Below, piece by piece: positions 1-7,406 of a DNA stretch of 12,767 bases. The notes beneath the pieces were generated by a model. It made no database searches. It worked only from the letters and a program-made list of their open reading frames with translations, and was not told the DNA's origin. The DNA is from CALFUK01 sp964450495. Its GTDB lineage: Bacteria; Bacteroidota; Bacteroidia; Chitinophagales; Saprospiraceae. The position numbers and the translations under genes were made by a program. The number at the start of each line of letters is the position of its first letter. Position 1 is the first letter of the stretch. Where the stretch lies: contig CAYVFU010000122.1 of NCBI GenBank assembly GCA_964450495.1, positions 1 through 12,767 on the forward strand, written 5' to 3'.

Positions 1-3
1 GAC

Positions 4-37
4 AAAAAAAGGCTGCCTTTATTTTAAAGACAACCTT
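4..37 (-). terminator. Intrinsic terminator after the TonB-dependent receptor gene
   Basis: On the minus strand a 13-bp stem (plus-strand arms 9-21 and 25-37, two G-U wobbles, 3-nt AAA loop as the minimal loop) is followed directly by a run of seven T residues (plus-strand A4-A10). It lies 62 bp past the receptor stop codon, where a rho-independent terminator for the receptor transcript is expected. The opposite strand lacks a comparable U-tract, so it should act mainly on minus-strand transcription. Confidence 0.85.
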
Positions 38-98
38 CTATATTAAATCAGAATAAACCGTGTTGTGGTCTGTAGGCGTTGCATCACCTACAGCATTT

Positions 99-2921
99 CT
101 ATAGTCTGTATGACAGACCCAAAGAAAATGAAGTGCCTGGCGAATAAGCTGCAAAGGTTTGATTTTCTGCACCAAATGATTCGTACTCACGTCTGACTTT
201 AGCGTTCAACAAGTTTGTTGCTGCAAGGCTAAGTCTCATGCGTTGATCATCGCCAACTTGTCTAGATACTTTAGCATTTAAACTGTGGAATGGCTGCTCA
301 AAGACATCTGGGTTTTGCGCAATTCCCACAATAGCTAATCGCTTTCCTTGTACGTTATAGCTAAGGTTAGCTTCCCATCCTTGATCAGGTAGGTTATAAT
401 TCAAATAAGTATTAATGATGTAAGGTGACTGACCTTGCATTTGTCTTGTCTCTCCAATGACTTCGCCTGGTCTTGCATTTCTTACTCTTGATTCAAATTC
501 TCCACCTTCAGATTTATCTAACTCCACTGCAGAATGTACAAAAGTCAAATTCGCACCAAAGCTTAATGCCTGACTGATAAAGTCAAGAGACTTTCTTGCT
601 TCTAGTTCAACACCCGCAACTGTAGCATTTCCTACATTTCTTGGCGTGATGTTATCAGGAGCGATTTCAGAGAAAGCAACTAATTCGATTGGGTTATTAA
701 ATGACTTATAGAATGCACTTACCGCAAACAACTGACCTCTTTCTTGGAAAGACTCCCATCTTAAATCAAAGTTGTTGATATCTGTAGGGACTAAATCAAG
801 ATTACCGATAAACGTTCTGTCTGACAAGGCATCATAAATCTGAGCCAATGACACTTCTTTAAAAGAAGGTCTTGCTAATGTTCTTGAGAAAGAAGCTCTC
901 AGATTAGTTTTGTCAGTCAAGCTGTAAATGAAATTCGCAGCAGGCAAGACACTCCATTTGTTGATCAATTCTTCGTTGTTGAAGATTCTGTTACCGATAT
1001 TATTTTGACCAGTATAAATGTGTGTGAAATTTTCAACTCTGGCACCATATATCGCTTTCAATTTATCGCTAATTGGAAATTCATTCATGATATAGGCACC
1101 TATAGTATTTTGATCAGCTGAATAGCTGTTTGCTGGTTCAAAATTACCTGTAACAAAAACACCTGTTCTTGATTCTGGTGTCCATATATTTTCTGGAGCT
1201 AAAATCTCATCTGCATTACCGGTAAAATTAATGTCGTCTCCATTTCTTGTTATGAATTCATAATTCTGGATACCGAAATCTCTTGTCTTGGTGACATAGC
1301 TACCACCAAATTTCAACTTAGCTTCTTTTTCACCAACTTGGAATTTTCTAGTCAGATCTAATTTACCAGCATAGTTGGTTTCTTCTAATCCTCTAAATAT
1401 ACGAGTTGGAACAGCACCTTCAGATGGCTCGATAGAAAATATACCGCCTTCATCTCTGAACTGAGCTAAACGGATATCTTTGTCGTCTATTTGAGAAAAG
1501 GTTGGTGCTAATTTCCACTCAACTTCAAAGTTACCTTTGTCGAAAGAGTGCTTACCCGTCAATAAGGCATTAGTGATTGCACGTTCAGTATACTCTAAGT
1601 TATCTCTGATGATGGTGTTGTCAGAAGTGATGAATGTCTGTCTGACAAATTCACCTGCTCTTGATTCACCATTTTGAATTCTCATTAAGGACAAGCCAAT
1701 TTTGTGATTATCCCATTTTACTGCAGTACCCACTAAACCCGTAGCCAATACATTATTAGAAGACAATTGTCCTCTCTGTGTTCTGTTAGCTAAAAGCTCA
1801 ATCACATTATCGTCATCAAAATCTGGCTTTAGAAAGGTGTTGAATTCTTGGTCATCATAGAAGGTATTGGTGTTCTTGTAGTTTAAGGCTACGTTATACC
1901 CAATCTTCATATTCTTTCTTTCGATCTGATTGCCAGCAGAGAATCCGAAATTGTAATCTAAAAATTGAGACTGGTTCTGAGCTTCCCATGTGTTATTGAA
2001 TGCACTTGTCAATACTGGTAAGCTGGTCGAATTACTTGCCGTTCTTGGTATGGTACGTTGCGGGTTAAAAGGAATGTCTCTTAATCCATTATCAAATCCC
2101 AAGAAATCTGTGCTACTGCCTTGGTAGGTTAATGCATTCTCATTTAAGTGCATACCTGGATTGTAGCTCAAACTACCTGAAATATTGATGGTCTTAGAAT
2201 CTGGAAAATCTTTGGTTACCAGATTGACAACTCCACCTGTAAAATCTGCAGGCATGTCAGGTGTAAATGATTTTACTACTATAATGTTATCGATCAAGTT
2301 AGTCGGAAAGATATCCAACTGTAACGTGTTTCTATCTGGATCTAAACCTGGTACATCCATTCCGTTTAGAATAGATTTCGTATATCTGTCTCCTAATCCT
2401 CTGACGAAGACATATTTACCACCTTGTACAGATACGCCGGTGACTCTTTTGATTGCAGATGCTGCGTTACTGTCACCGATTCTTCTGAATGCCTGAGAAG
2501 AAATACCATCTAATAAATTAGCGGACTTTTTCTGAAGCGTCAATACTGCGGTTTCCGTATTTCTTATTTGCTTAGCCGTTACGACTATTTCATCAAGCAT
2601 CTGTGATTCTTCCTTTAAGGTGACGTCAAGGACGTTTACTTCACCGTCAATGATTTCAACCTTACTAACTGTCAAGCTAGCGAATCCAATAAAAGAAAAC
2701 TCTACAGTGTAAATACCTGCAGGTAAAGACAGAGTATAGGCACCATCAAGATCACTTGTCGTACCTCCTGACGTCTCCGTCACAAAAACGGTGGCAAAAG
2801 GAACGGTCTGACCTGTAGTTTCTTCATTCACGATACCCCTAAGAGTACCTTGACCAATAGAAGCAAAAGAAGAGAGTAGAAGAGCGAATAAAAAGACAAT
2901 ATTTAATAATTGTTTATTCAT
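99..2921 (-). CDS. TonB-dependent outer-membrane receptor with carboxypeptidase-regulatory-like N-terminal domain
   Basis: This 940-residue protein should be an outer-membrane, TonB-energised importer. A signal peptide covers about residues 1-23. A CarboxypepD_reg-like beta-sandwich spans about 25-105 and ends in DEIVVTA (110-116), a signature often seen before the plug in Bacteroidota receptors. The plug covers about 120-240, with the conserved stretch RVTGVSVQGGKYVFVRGLGDR (159-179 region). The rest is a beta-barrel ending in an aromatic-containing strand, SLGLSYRL. No SusD-like gene is adjacent, so it is not a canonical SusC/SusD pair. It lies 103 bp downstream of the beta-helix lipoprotein gene on the same strand, with no clear terminator between them, so co-transcription is likely. 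The substrate cannot be read from the sequence. The Na/Pi cotransporter and the Pho-like operators nearby suggest phosphate or a phosphorus compound (inference). Confidence 0.93.
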   Translation of the reverse strand: MNKQLLNIVFLFALLLSSFASIGQGTLRGIVNEETTGQTVPFATVFVTETSGGTTSDLDGAYTLSLPAGIYTVEFSFIGFASLTVSKVEIIDGEVNVLDVTLKEESQMLDEIVVTAKQIRNTETAVLTLQKKSANLLDGISSQAFRRIGDSNAASAIKRVTGVSVQGGKYVFVRGLGDRYTKSILNGMDVPGLDPDRNTLQLDIFPTNLIDNIIVVKSFTPDMPADFTGGVVNLVTKDFPDSKTINISGSLSYNPGMHLNENALTYQGSSTDFLGFDNGLRDIPFNPQRTIPRTASNSTSLPVLTSAFNNTWEAQNQSQFLDYNFGFSAGNQIERKNMKIGYNVALNYKNTNTFYDDQEFNTFLKPDFDDDNVIELLANRTQRGQLSSNNVLATGLVGTAVKWDNHKIGLSLMRIQNGESRAGEFVRQTFITSDNTIIRDNLEYTERAITNALLTGKHSFDKGNFEVEWKLAPTFSQIDDKDIRLAQFRDEGGIFSIEPSEGAVPTRIFRGLEETNYAGKLDLTRKFQVGEKEAKLKFGGSYVTKTRDFGIQNYEFITRNGDDINFTGNADEILAPENIWTPESRTGVFVTGNFEPANSYSADQNTIGAYIMNEFPISDKLKAIYGARVENFTHIYTGQNNIGNRIFNNEELINKWSVLPAANFIYSLTDKTNLRASFSRTLARPSFKEVSLAQIYDALSDRTFIGNLDLVPTDINNFDLRWESFQERGQLFAVSAFYKSFNNPIELVAFSEIAPDNITPRNVGNATVAGVELEARKSLDFISQALSFGANLTFVHSAVELDKSEGGEFESRVRNARPGEVIGETRQMQGQSPYIINTYLNYNLPDQGWEANLSYNVQGKRLAIVGIAQNPDVFEQPFHSLNAKVSRQVGDDQRMRLSLAATNLLNAKVRREYESFGAENQTFAAYSPGTSFSLGLSYRL

Positions 2922-3024
2922 GATTTACTGATTTAAAATAGTCACTACATTTTGACTTATGAGGCAATGACTAAGTGTTTGTTTATTCTGAAAAAATATA
3001 TATGTCAAAAAGTGTTTACTTATA

Positions 3025-4434
3025 TTAAAAATCCAATGCACCAGACTGACTGGCTGTAGTCCAACCAAATACATTAGTATCTGCTCCAACGGTATTCGCA
3101 CCAGCTTGAACTTCAGTAATTGCTGATTGGTCCTCTGTGGTAAAGTCTGGGAATACAGCGCTAATTGTAGCCCCGACAGGAGAAGAAAATTCAAAACCTG
3201 AGAATGTCAATTCGCCATCGGCATATGCTGCAAAGGTATTATCGCCGGAAAAAGCGAAGTCACCTTCACCATTGTCAGCAGGTAAGGCAGAGAAGCCAAA
3301 GAAATAGGCGTTATTGATCGCACCTGTGGCACCATCTCTCATGTTGCCAAGTTCATCATCGAATCCTTTCACTGTTACATCGTTTAATGTGAATAAGCCT
3401 GGGGATGATCCTTCAGGGCCATCAAACTCTAAGCAGTGATCTGTACCTCCAAAGGCAATGACAACAGCGTTATCAATCGTGCCAGAGTAAGCTTGGTCAA
3501 GATCAAGGGCATCATCATCTGCAGCCCATACCAAAAGATTAGAACAATTGACCGTCCCTCCAAACCACTCAATACCGTCATCAAGGTTTGCTGTGACTTC
3601 GATATTGTCGACAATCGTACCAGCACCAACGCCACCGAATGTTACTCCGTTAATTTCATTGTCAGAACCAATTGACACACCTCCGTGTCTGACTGATACA
3701 TAAGTTAAAATTCCAGAATCATCCATTGGGTCTGTACCGCCGTATGTACCGAATCCATCATCTACTGGGATACCTTCAATATTGGAAGTTTCAGAATCAC
3801 CATCAACAGAGATTGGTGCTCTACCTAAAACGATTAAACCTCCCCAAAGACCACTTTCATTTTCATCTAAATTTGGACTTACAATTTCACCAGAAGTGAT
3901 GTTGTCAAGGATAGAGGTGAATATGATTGGTGCATCTGGTGTTCCTTGTGCGTCAATTCTTGCACCTTGCTGAATGACTAAAGCAGAGGCGAGAGTACCA
4001 TTTCCTTCAGAACCTTTTATGATGGTACCAGGTTCTATAGTTAAGGTTACATTCTCTTCTACAACGACTTTATTGGCTAGTATGTATTCTGTATCTGCTG
4101 ACCAAGTCTCATCTACAGAAATAAAGCCTGTTTTGGTTTCCGTGAATCCAGTTATCTGAACACATTCGTTATTGATGCATTCAAAATTAGTAGGGCAAGA
4201 GCCGCCGCAAGGTTCTGCAGTATCAGGTGTATAGCATGTACAATCAGCTGTTAAAATCTGACCAGTTGGACATGTATTTGTACAATCTGGCGGATTTTCT
4301 GGGAAACATAGGCAATCAAGGGATTGAATTTGATTGGCACCGCATGTGGTGTCACAACTGTTTTCGGACTCACAGCTTAAGATGAAGAAAGCGAATGAGC
4401 TTACAAGTAATAATTTAAAAATTAGCTTTGTCAT
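3025..4434 (-). CDS. Beta-helix-type lipoprotein with Cys-rich N-terminal stalk, partner of the TonB receptor
   Basis: This 469-residue protein has a lipoprotein signal peptide with lipobox FILSC, giving a lipidated Cys21. Residues 27-91 form a disulfide-type stalk. Two units, C27-x3-C31-x9-C41-x-C43 and C51-x3-C55-x9-C65-x-C67, repeat with a 24-residue period. A third, shorter unit is C76-x3-C80-x5-C86-x4-C91. From about residue 105 the protein is rich in Gly, Asp, Ile and Val, with recurring short strands typical of a right-handed parallel beta-helix; motifs include LWGGLIVLG (196-204), DDGIEWFGG (285-293) and ADDDALDLDQ (305-314). The acidic loops could bind cations. I recognise the general type, a secreted protein encoded next to TonB receptors, but no established biochemical function. 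An exposed, receptor-associated capture role is inferred from context. The gene has a Pho-like operator upstream. Confidence 0.85.
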   Translation of the reverse strand: MTKLIFKLLLVSSFAFFILSCESENSCDTTCGANQIQSLDCLCFPENPPDCTNTCPTGQILTADCTCYTPDTAEPCGGSCPTNFECINNECVQITGFTETKTGFISVDETWSADTEYILANKVVVEENVTLTIEPGTIIKGSEGNGTLASALVIQQGARIDAQGTPDAPIIFTSILDNITSGEIVSPNLDENESGLWGGLIVLGRAPISVDGDSETSNIEGIPVDDGFGTYGGTDPMDDSGILTYVSVRHGGVSIGSDNEINGVTFGGVGAGTIVDNIEVTANLDDGIEWFGGTVNCSNLLVWAADDDALDLDQAYSGTIDNAVVIAFGGTDHCLEFDGPEGSSPGLFTLNDVTVKGFDDELGNMRDGATGAINNAYFFGFSALPADNGEGDFAFSGDNTFAAYADGELTFSGFEFSSPVGATISAVFPDFTTEDQSAITEVQAGANTVGADTNVFGWTTASQSGALDF

Positions 4435-4461
4435 TTGTCAAATTTGATTTCGATACATGTG

Positions 4462-4469
4462 CAAAAGTA
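4462..4469 (-). promoter_or_regulatory. Candidate Bacteroidota -7 element (TACTTTTG) for the lipoprotein gene
   Basis: TACTTTTG on the minus strand matches the Bacteroidota -7 consensus TAnnTTTG exactly. It lies 27 bp before the lipoprotein ATG. No TTTG -33 element is visible at the usual distance, as expected for an activator-dependent promoter. The phased operator ends 39 bp upstream, further away than at the cotransporter promoter, so the pairing of the two is less certain. Confidence 0.45.
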
Positions 4470-4508
4470 AATGCATAAGGTGTCCTGTTTATTAACTTGA
4501 CATTATGG

Positions 4509-4560
4509 AATTGTGAATAAGGTTATCTTAATGTTAAGCCAGCGTATTCTAAAGGTTAAT
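4509..4560 (-). promoter_or_regulatory. Pho-box-like operator upstream of the lipoprotein gene
   Basis: Read on the minus strand, 8-base units start every 11 bp: ATTAACCT (from 4560), a poor unit GAATACGC (4549), CTTAACAT (4538), GATAACCT (4527) and a weak TCACAATT (4516). Direct repeats at 11-bp spacing, one helical turn, are how PhoB-type regulators bind. The central TTAACATTAAG occurs again, on the same strand, before the Na/Pi cotransporter unit. Only three of the five units are good matches. PhoB regulation is inferred from the pattern and from the genes. Confidence 0.55.
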
Positions 4561-4757
4561 AGCGAAAGTAAGTGATTGAGATAAGGCTCAATAAGACGTG
4601 TCTTGATAAAGTACTGTAAAATTCTTTGAAGCCTTTTAAGCACTAGGTTTTCATGTGATCAAAAGGACGTATTAATAGACGAGTTCGTATATGTTTACCT
4701 GAGTATTTTATGTAAAGAAATTGTTTAAGATTTCCTGTGGTTTTTTATTTAGAAACT

Positions 4758-6473
4758 TTAAATCTCTCCTATAACAGCTTCAGTAACATTGATAATATGA
4801 TCACCAACTCTTTCCATTGCGTGGAAGACATTGTTGTAAATCATTGCAGCTTTGACATTGTAATCATCATTTCCCAGATTGGACAAATGCTCTTCACGCA
4901 ATGTATCTCTGAACGCATTGATTTCTTTTTCTTTTTGTTTTGCTTCGTCTTTGGTCACACTTGCATAATCAGCGTTGTTTAAGTTTTTTACCATAATCTC
5001 AAATGCTTCATCAATCAATGAGCCCATTTTATTGAGATTTTCTCTTTGCTTTGGCGTGAAGTACATTTTCTCTTCATTCTTTGTTTCTATTGATTTAGAT
5101 ATTTGAAAATAGACGTCTCCTATTCTTTCCAAATCATTACAAATATTGAGCATAGACCGCAGACTTTGGCTAGTGGATGGTGTGACTTGACTCCCTGATA
5201 ATTTGGTTATGTAATTAGTGACTTCTTCTTCCATACGATCACTAATCTTTTCGTATTTCTTAATTTTCTTTAGTAATTTTTTCTGCTTTTTTGATTCCAC
5301 AGAATTAATCAAGTTGGCAGTAAATTCAGACATTCGGGACATCACGCTTCCAAAATGACCTGCTTCTTTTTGTAATTCCAAAAGAGCTAATTCGGGTGTC
5401 TTACTTCCTGTTCCAATAAATTTTAATGAAAAATCATCCTCGTCTTCAGCGCTACCTTTTACTGACACTATAGCTGCTTTAACCAAGAATGGGACAAATG
5501 GCAACAGAAATAAAACATTAACCAAATTGAAGAATGTATGGAATGCTGCCAACTTATATGTATTCATGATGTCAACATTACTTAGATCCTCTGTTTCTAT
5601 TTTCTTATTGCTTTCAAAGATGTGCGTGAAATTTTCTACGACCAAGGTGATCAAATCCATAGCCCAAGGTAATGCCAACACCATCCATGTCACACCTATA
5701 ATGTTAAACATTGAATGAATTCTAGCAGATCGTTTGGCAGTAGTGTTTCCGACTAATGAAGCCACCTCGGCAGTGATAGTGGTCCCGATATTCTCTCCCA
5801 AGACCATTGCAGCAGCAACCTCAAGTGGCAGCCACCCTGCGTAGACTAGAGTCAATGTAATCGCCATAGCAGCGGTAGAGGATTGTACGACAACAGTAAC
5901 AAGCGCACCTACAAAAACAAAGAAAATTCTTGATAGTAAACCATACTGCGAAAAATTCTTTATCCAGTTTAGTGCATCACTACCTGCAATATCTGGGACG
6001 GAATCTTTTAGATAAGAAAGGCCTAAGAATAAAATGGCAAAACCAACCAAAAACTCACCCCAATACTTCAATTTACCCTTACCCGCAAATAGTAGTGGAA
6101 TAGCGATTGCAAAGAATGGAATAGAATAGGCACTCAATTTTACTTTGAATCCCAACAGGGCGATTATCCATCCTGTAACCGTTGTACCAATATTTGCGCC
6201 CATCATGACACCAGCTGATTCTACAAGTGTAAGTAGCCCAGCATTTACAAAACTTACTGTCATTACTGTTGTTGCCGAAGAGGACTGAACAAGGGCTGTG
6301 ATCAAAAACCCAGTAAATACCCCGAGAAATCGATTCTTAGTCATTGACCCTAAAATCTTTCTCATTTGTGATCCAGCGGCACGCTGTATACCATCACTCA
6401 TGACTTTCATCCCGTAGATGAAAAAGCAAAGTGAACCTATTATTTGTAGCAATTGCCCAAGACCAAATTCCAT
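4758..6473 (-). CDS. Na+/phosphate cotransporter (NptA/PF02690 type) with C-terminal PhoU-like domain
   Basis: This 571-residue inner-membrane protein should take up inorganic phosphate by sodium symport. It shows the inverted-repeat fold of the family: QSSSATT (63-69) pairs with QSST (197-200), and GANIGTT (92-98) pairs with GENIGTT (226-232). The QSS motifs line the substrate site in this family. About eight to nine hydrophobic segments lie between residues 5 and 335. After an acidic linker (about 340-358), residues 365-565 form a helical PhoU-like regulatory domain. Both the architecture and the length are usual for bacterial members. The ATG at 6473 lies 8 bp after the stop of the small ORF upstream, which suggests one transcript driven from the Pho-like promoter near 6835. 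The PhoU tail and the operator both point to phosphate rather than another anion. Confidence 0.93.
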   Translation of the reverse strand: MEFGLGQLLQIIGSLCFFIYGMKVMSDGIQRAAGSQMRKILGSMTKNRFLGVFTGFLITALVQSSSATTVMTVSFVNAGLLTLVESAGVMMGANIGTTVTGWIIALLGFKVKLSAYSIPFFAIAIPLLFAGKGKLKYWGEFLVGFAILFLGLSYLKDSVPDIAGSDALNWIKNFSQYGLLSRIFFVFVGALVTVVVQSSTAAMAITLTLVYAGWLPLEVAAAMVLGENIGTTITAEVASLVGNTTAKRSARIHSMFNIIGVTWMVLALPWAMDLITLVVENFTHIFESNKKIETEDLSNVDIMNTYKLAAFHTFFNLVNVLFLLPFVPFLVKAAIVSVKGSAEDEDDFSLKFIGTGSKTPELALLELQKEAGHFGSVMSRMSEFTANLINSVESKKQKKLLKKIKKYEKISDRMEEEVTNYITKLSGSQVTPSTSQSLRSMLNICNDLERIGDVYFQISKSIETKNEEKMYFTPKQRENLNKMGSLIDEAFEIMVKNLNNADYASVTKDEAKQKEKEINAFRDTLREEHLSNLGNDDYNVKAAMIYNNVFHAMERVGDHIINVTEAVIGEI

Positions 6474-6481
6474 GGTTTGTA

Positions 6482-6811
6482 TTATTTGAAGTAGTTAGTA
6501 ATTATCGTTTTGAAAATGAATATCCCTTTGCAGTCGTTAGGCAATGTAATGTTAGAGGTATTACAGAATCCGGAGCTATTATTACCACCATTGTATTGAG
6601 TTAACAAAGACAACTCAACTTTGTGTTTTAGTTTTTCATCTAAATTCCAAGCACTTTGGGATTTAAAGCCAATTCTCATAAAAAAAGAAGAAACTAGGGT
6701 GCGTATTTGTTGTAATCCACTACCAAATATGGGTGTTTTAATTTGGACTGTTGAAATAACTGACAAAGCAATGAAAATTGCTAAGGTCAATAGAGTGGGT
6801 ATGAGTTTCAT
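6482..6811 (-). CDS. Small unrecognised ORF, probably a short exported or membrane-anchored protein, in the leader of the Na/Pi gene
   Basis: This would encode 109 residues. The first 24 or so form one hydrophobic segment after MK, like a signal peptide or signal anchor, without a clear cleavage site or lipobox. The rest is polar, with two Cys residues in the C-terminal third (GFCNTS and NDCKG). I do not recognise a family. In its favour, its ATG lies about 20 bp downstream of a perfect -7 element and its stop is 8 bp before the cotransporter start, an operon-like arrangement. Against it, the composition is nondescript and it could be a decayed gene or simply a 5' leader. If it is real, Pho-type co-regulation with the transporter is implied. 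Confidence 0.45.
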   Translation of the reverse strand: MKLIPTLLTLAIFIALSVISTVQIKTPIFGSGLQQIRTLVSSFFMRIGFKSQSAWNLDEKLKHKVELSLLTQYNGGNNSSGFCNTSNITLPNDCKGIFIFKTIITNYFK

Positions 6812-6831
6812 CCAACAGCTTAATTAGGCAA

Positions 6832-6839
6832 CAAAGCTA
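6832..6839 (-). promoter_or_regulatory. Bacteroidota -7 promoter element (TAGCTTTG) for the small ORF and Na/Pi unit
   Basis: TAGCTTTG on the minus strand matches TAnnTTTG exactly. It lies 8 bp after the last unit of the phased operator, so the operator covers the place where a -33 element would be. A transcript starting a few bases downstream would have a leader of roughly 15 nt before the small ORF and about 350 nt before the cotransporter. Confidence 0.6.
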
Positions 6840-6847
6840 TGATTCCA

Positions 6848-6877
6848 ATGTTTCCTTAATGTTAACTCAAGATTAAC
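6848..6877 (-). promoter_or_regulatory. Pho-box-like operator upstream of the Na/Pi cotransporter unit
   Basis: On the minus strand three 8-base units start exactly 11 bp apart: GTTAATCT (from 6877), GTTAACAT (from 6866) and GGAAACAT (from 6855). The block shares TTAACATTAAG with the operator at 4509-4560, and 15 of 18 positions agree when the match is extended. Pho boxes in other phyla are tandem direct repeats with 11-bp spacing that replace the upstream promoter element, and this is the layout here with TAGCTTTG just downstream. The PhoB assignment is inferred. GTTAAC is palindromic, so some plus-strand phasing is also present. Confidence 0.62.
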
Positions 6878-6941
6878 TAATTGGTTTATACGTGCATAAT
6901 AGAACCATCAAGTTTTCATTTATTTTTACTGGTAACTACTT

Positions 6942-6979
6942 GAAAAACAGTTAGCCAATTACTAATTGGCAACTTTTTC
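6942..6979. terminator. Symmetric A-tract/T-tract hairpin in the divergent intergenic region
   Basis: A perfect 7-bp stem, GCCAATT (6954-6960) and AATTGGC (6964-6970), has a 3-nt loop. It is extended by GTT/AAC across a one-base bulge and by GAAAAA (6942-6947) and TTTTTC (6974-6979). The T-run after the stem on the plus strand, mirrored on the minus strand, looks like a bidirectional intrinsic terminator. No gene end lies nearby on either strand, so it could insulate the two divergent units, end a short plus-strand RNA, or act as a palindromic operator. Confidence 0.5.
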
Positions 6980-7092
6980 TGTATAAATGTTCATTCTGAA
7001 TAGAAAATATCAGCAAACCTACCATAAGCCTATTCTAATACACCAGTATAAAAACTACCCAAACGGATAGGTAAAAAGGTATTTTTCATACT

Positions 7093-7100
7093 CATCTTTG
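7093..7100 (+). promoter_or_regulatory. Near-consensus -7 element (CATCTTTG) before the HTH gene
   Basis: CATCTTTG differs from TAnnTTTG only at the first base. It lies 23 bp before the ATG at 7124. If it is used, the in-frame GTG at 7100 would fall inside the promoter, which favours the ATG as the start. No TTTG -33 element is visible. Confidence 0.3.
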
Positions 7101-7123
7101 TGTTGTACAATAAACCAATTTAC

Positions 7124-7348
7124 ATGAAGACTTCCACTTCTTTAACTTCCAGAGAACTCCAAATTCTGCATATGATCGCATTTGAAGCAAATATGCATGA
7201 GATTGCAGATCGACTATTCATCAGTCATCACACCGTAGTATCGCATCGAAAAAGACTAATTCAAAAGCTCAAGGTTAAGAATACAGCTGGGCTTATCCGA
7301 AGGGCATTTGAATTAGGAATACTCCAAGTGGTTTCTAGTGCTGCTTAA
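7124..7348 (+). CDS. Stand-alone LuxR/GerE-type helix-turn-helix DNA-binding protein
   Basis: This 74-residue protein is almost entirely one LuxR C-terminal HTH domain. It begins LTSRELQILHMIA and continues with EIADRLFISHHTVVSHRKRL as the helix-turn-helix, then a dimerisation helix with KLKVKNTAGLIRRAFELGIL. No receiver, PAS or ligand-binding domain is attached, so it is either a constitutive regulator or depends on dimer partners. The ATG at 7124 is preferred over the in-frame GTG at 7100, because the extra N-terminal residues do not belong to the domain and would overlap a possible promoter. It lies 58 bp upstream of the S74 secreted-protein gene on the same strand, so it may control or be co-transcribed with that gene (inference). 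Confidence 0.85.
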   Translation: MKTSTSLTSRELQILHMIAFEANMHEIADRLFISHHTVVSHRKRLIQKLKVKNTAGLIRRAFELGILQVVSSAA

Positions 7349-7406
7349 CTAAATAGCGAAAATCAAATTTTAATACAATTTCTAAATTTCTTATAAAAAC
7401 CACAAT

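Larger units (their letters stand above)
4435..4757. other. 323-bp intergenic region: control region of the lipoprotein-receptor unit
   Basis: No coding sequence is supported here. The half nearest the lipoprotein gene holds the phased repeat at 4509-4560 and a -7 promoter candidate at 4462-4469. The half nearest the Na/Pi gene (4580-4757) is AT-rich with no convincing hairpin plus U-tract. Read-through from the cotransporter gene into the lipoprotein gene therefore cannot be excluded. Confidence 0.7.

Noticed and set aside
2922..3024. Separate Pho-type promoter directly before the TonB receptor.
   Set aside because: The 103-bp gap shows no clean 11-bp repeats and no TAnnTTTG element at a sensible distance. 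Co-transcription with the lipoprotein gene is simpler.
99..4434. SusC/SusD-type glycan utilisation locus.
   Set aside because: There is no SusD homologue, glycoside hydrolase or glycan-type regulator, and the partner lipoprotein is a beta-helix rather than a TPR-type SusD fold.
4697..4757. Terminator for the Na/Pi cotransporter gene.
   Set aside because: Only a 5-bp GAAAT/ATTTC stem is present downstream of the stop, without a convincing U-tract, so none was annotated.
6621..6827. Plus-strand 68-codon open frame antisense to the small ORF.
   Set aside because: It has no recognisable domain and overlaps the minus-strand promoter and ORF. The minus-strand reading fits the operon layout better.
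7056..7073. Inverted TACC-N10-GGTA before the HTH gene as a possible autoregulatory operator.
   Set aside because: Arms of four bases are too short to stand out from chance and no second copy was found before the S74 gene.
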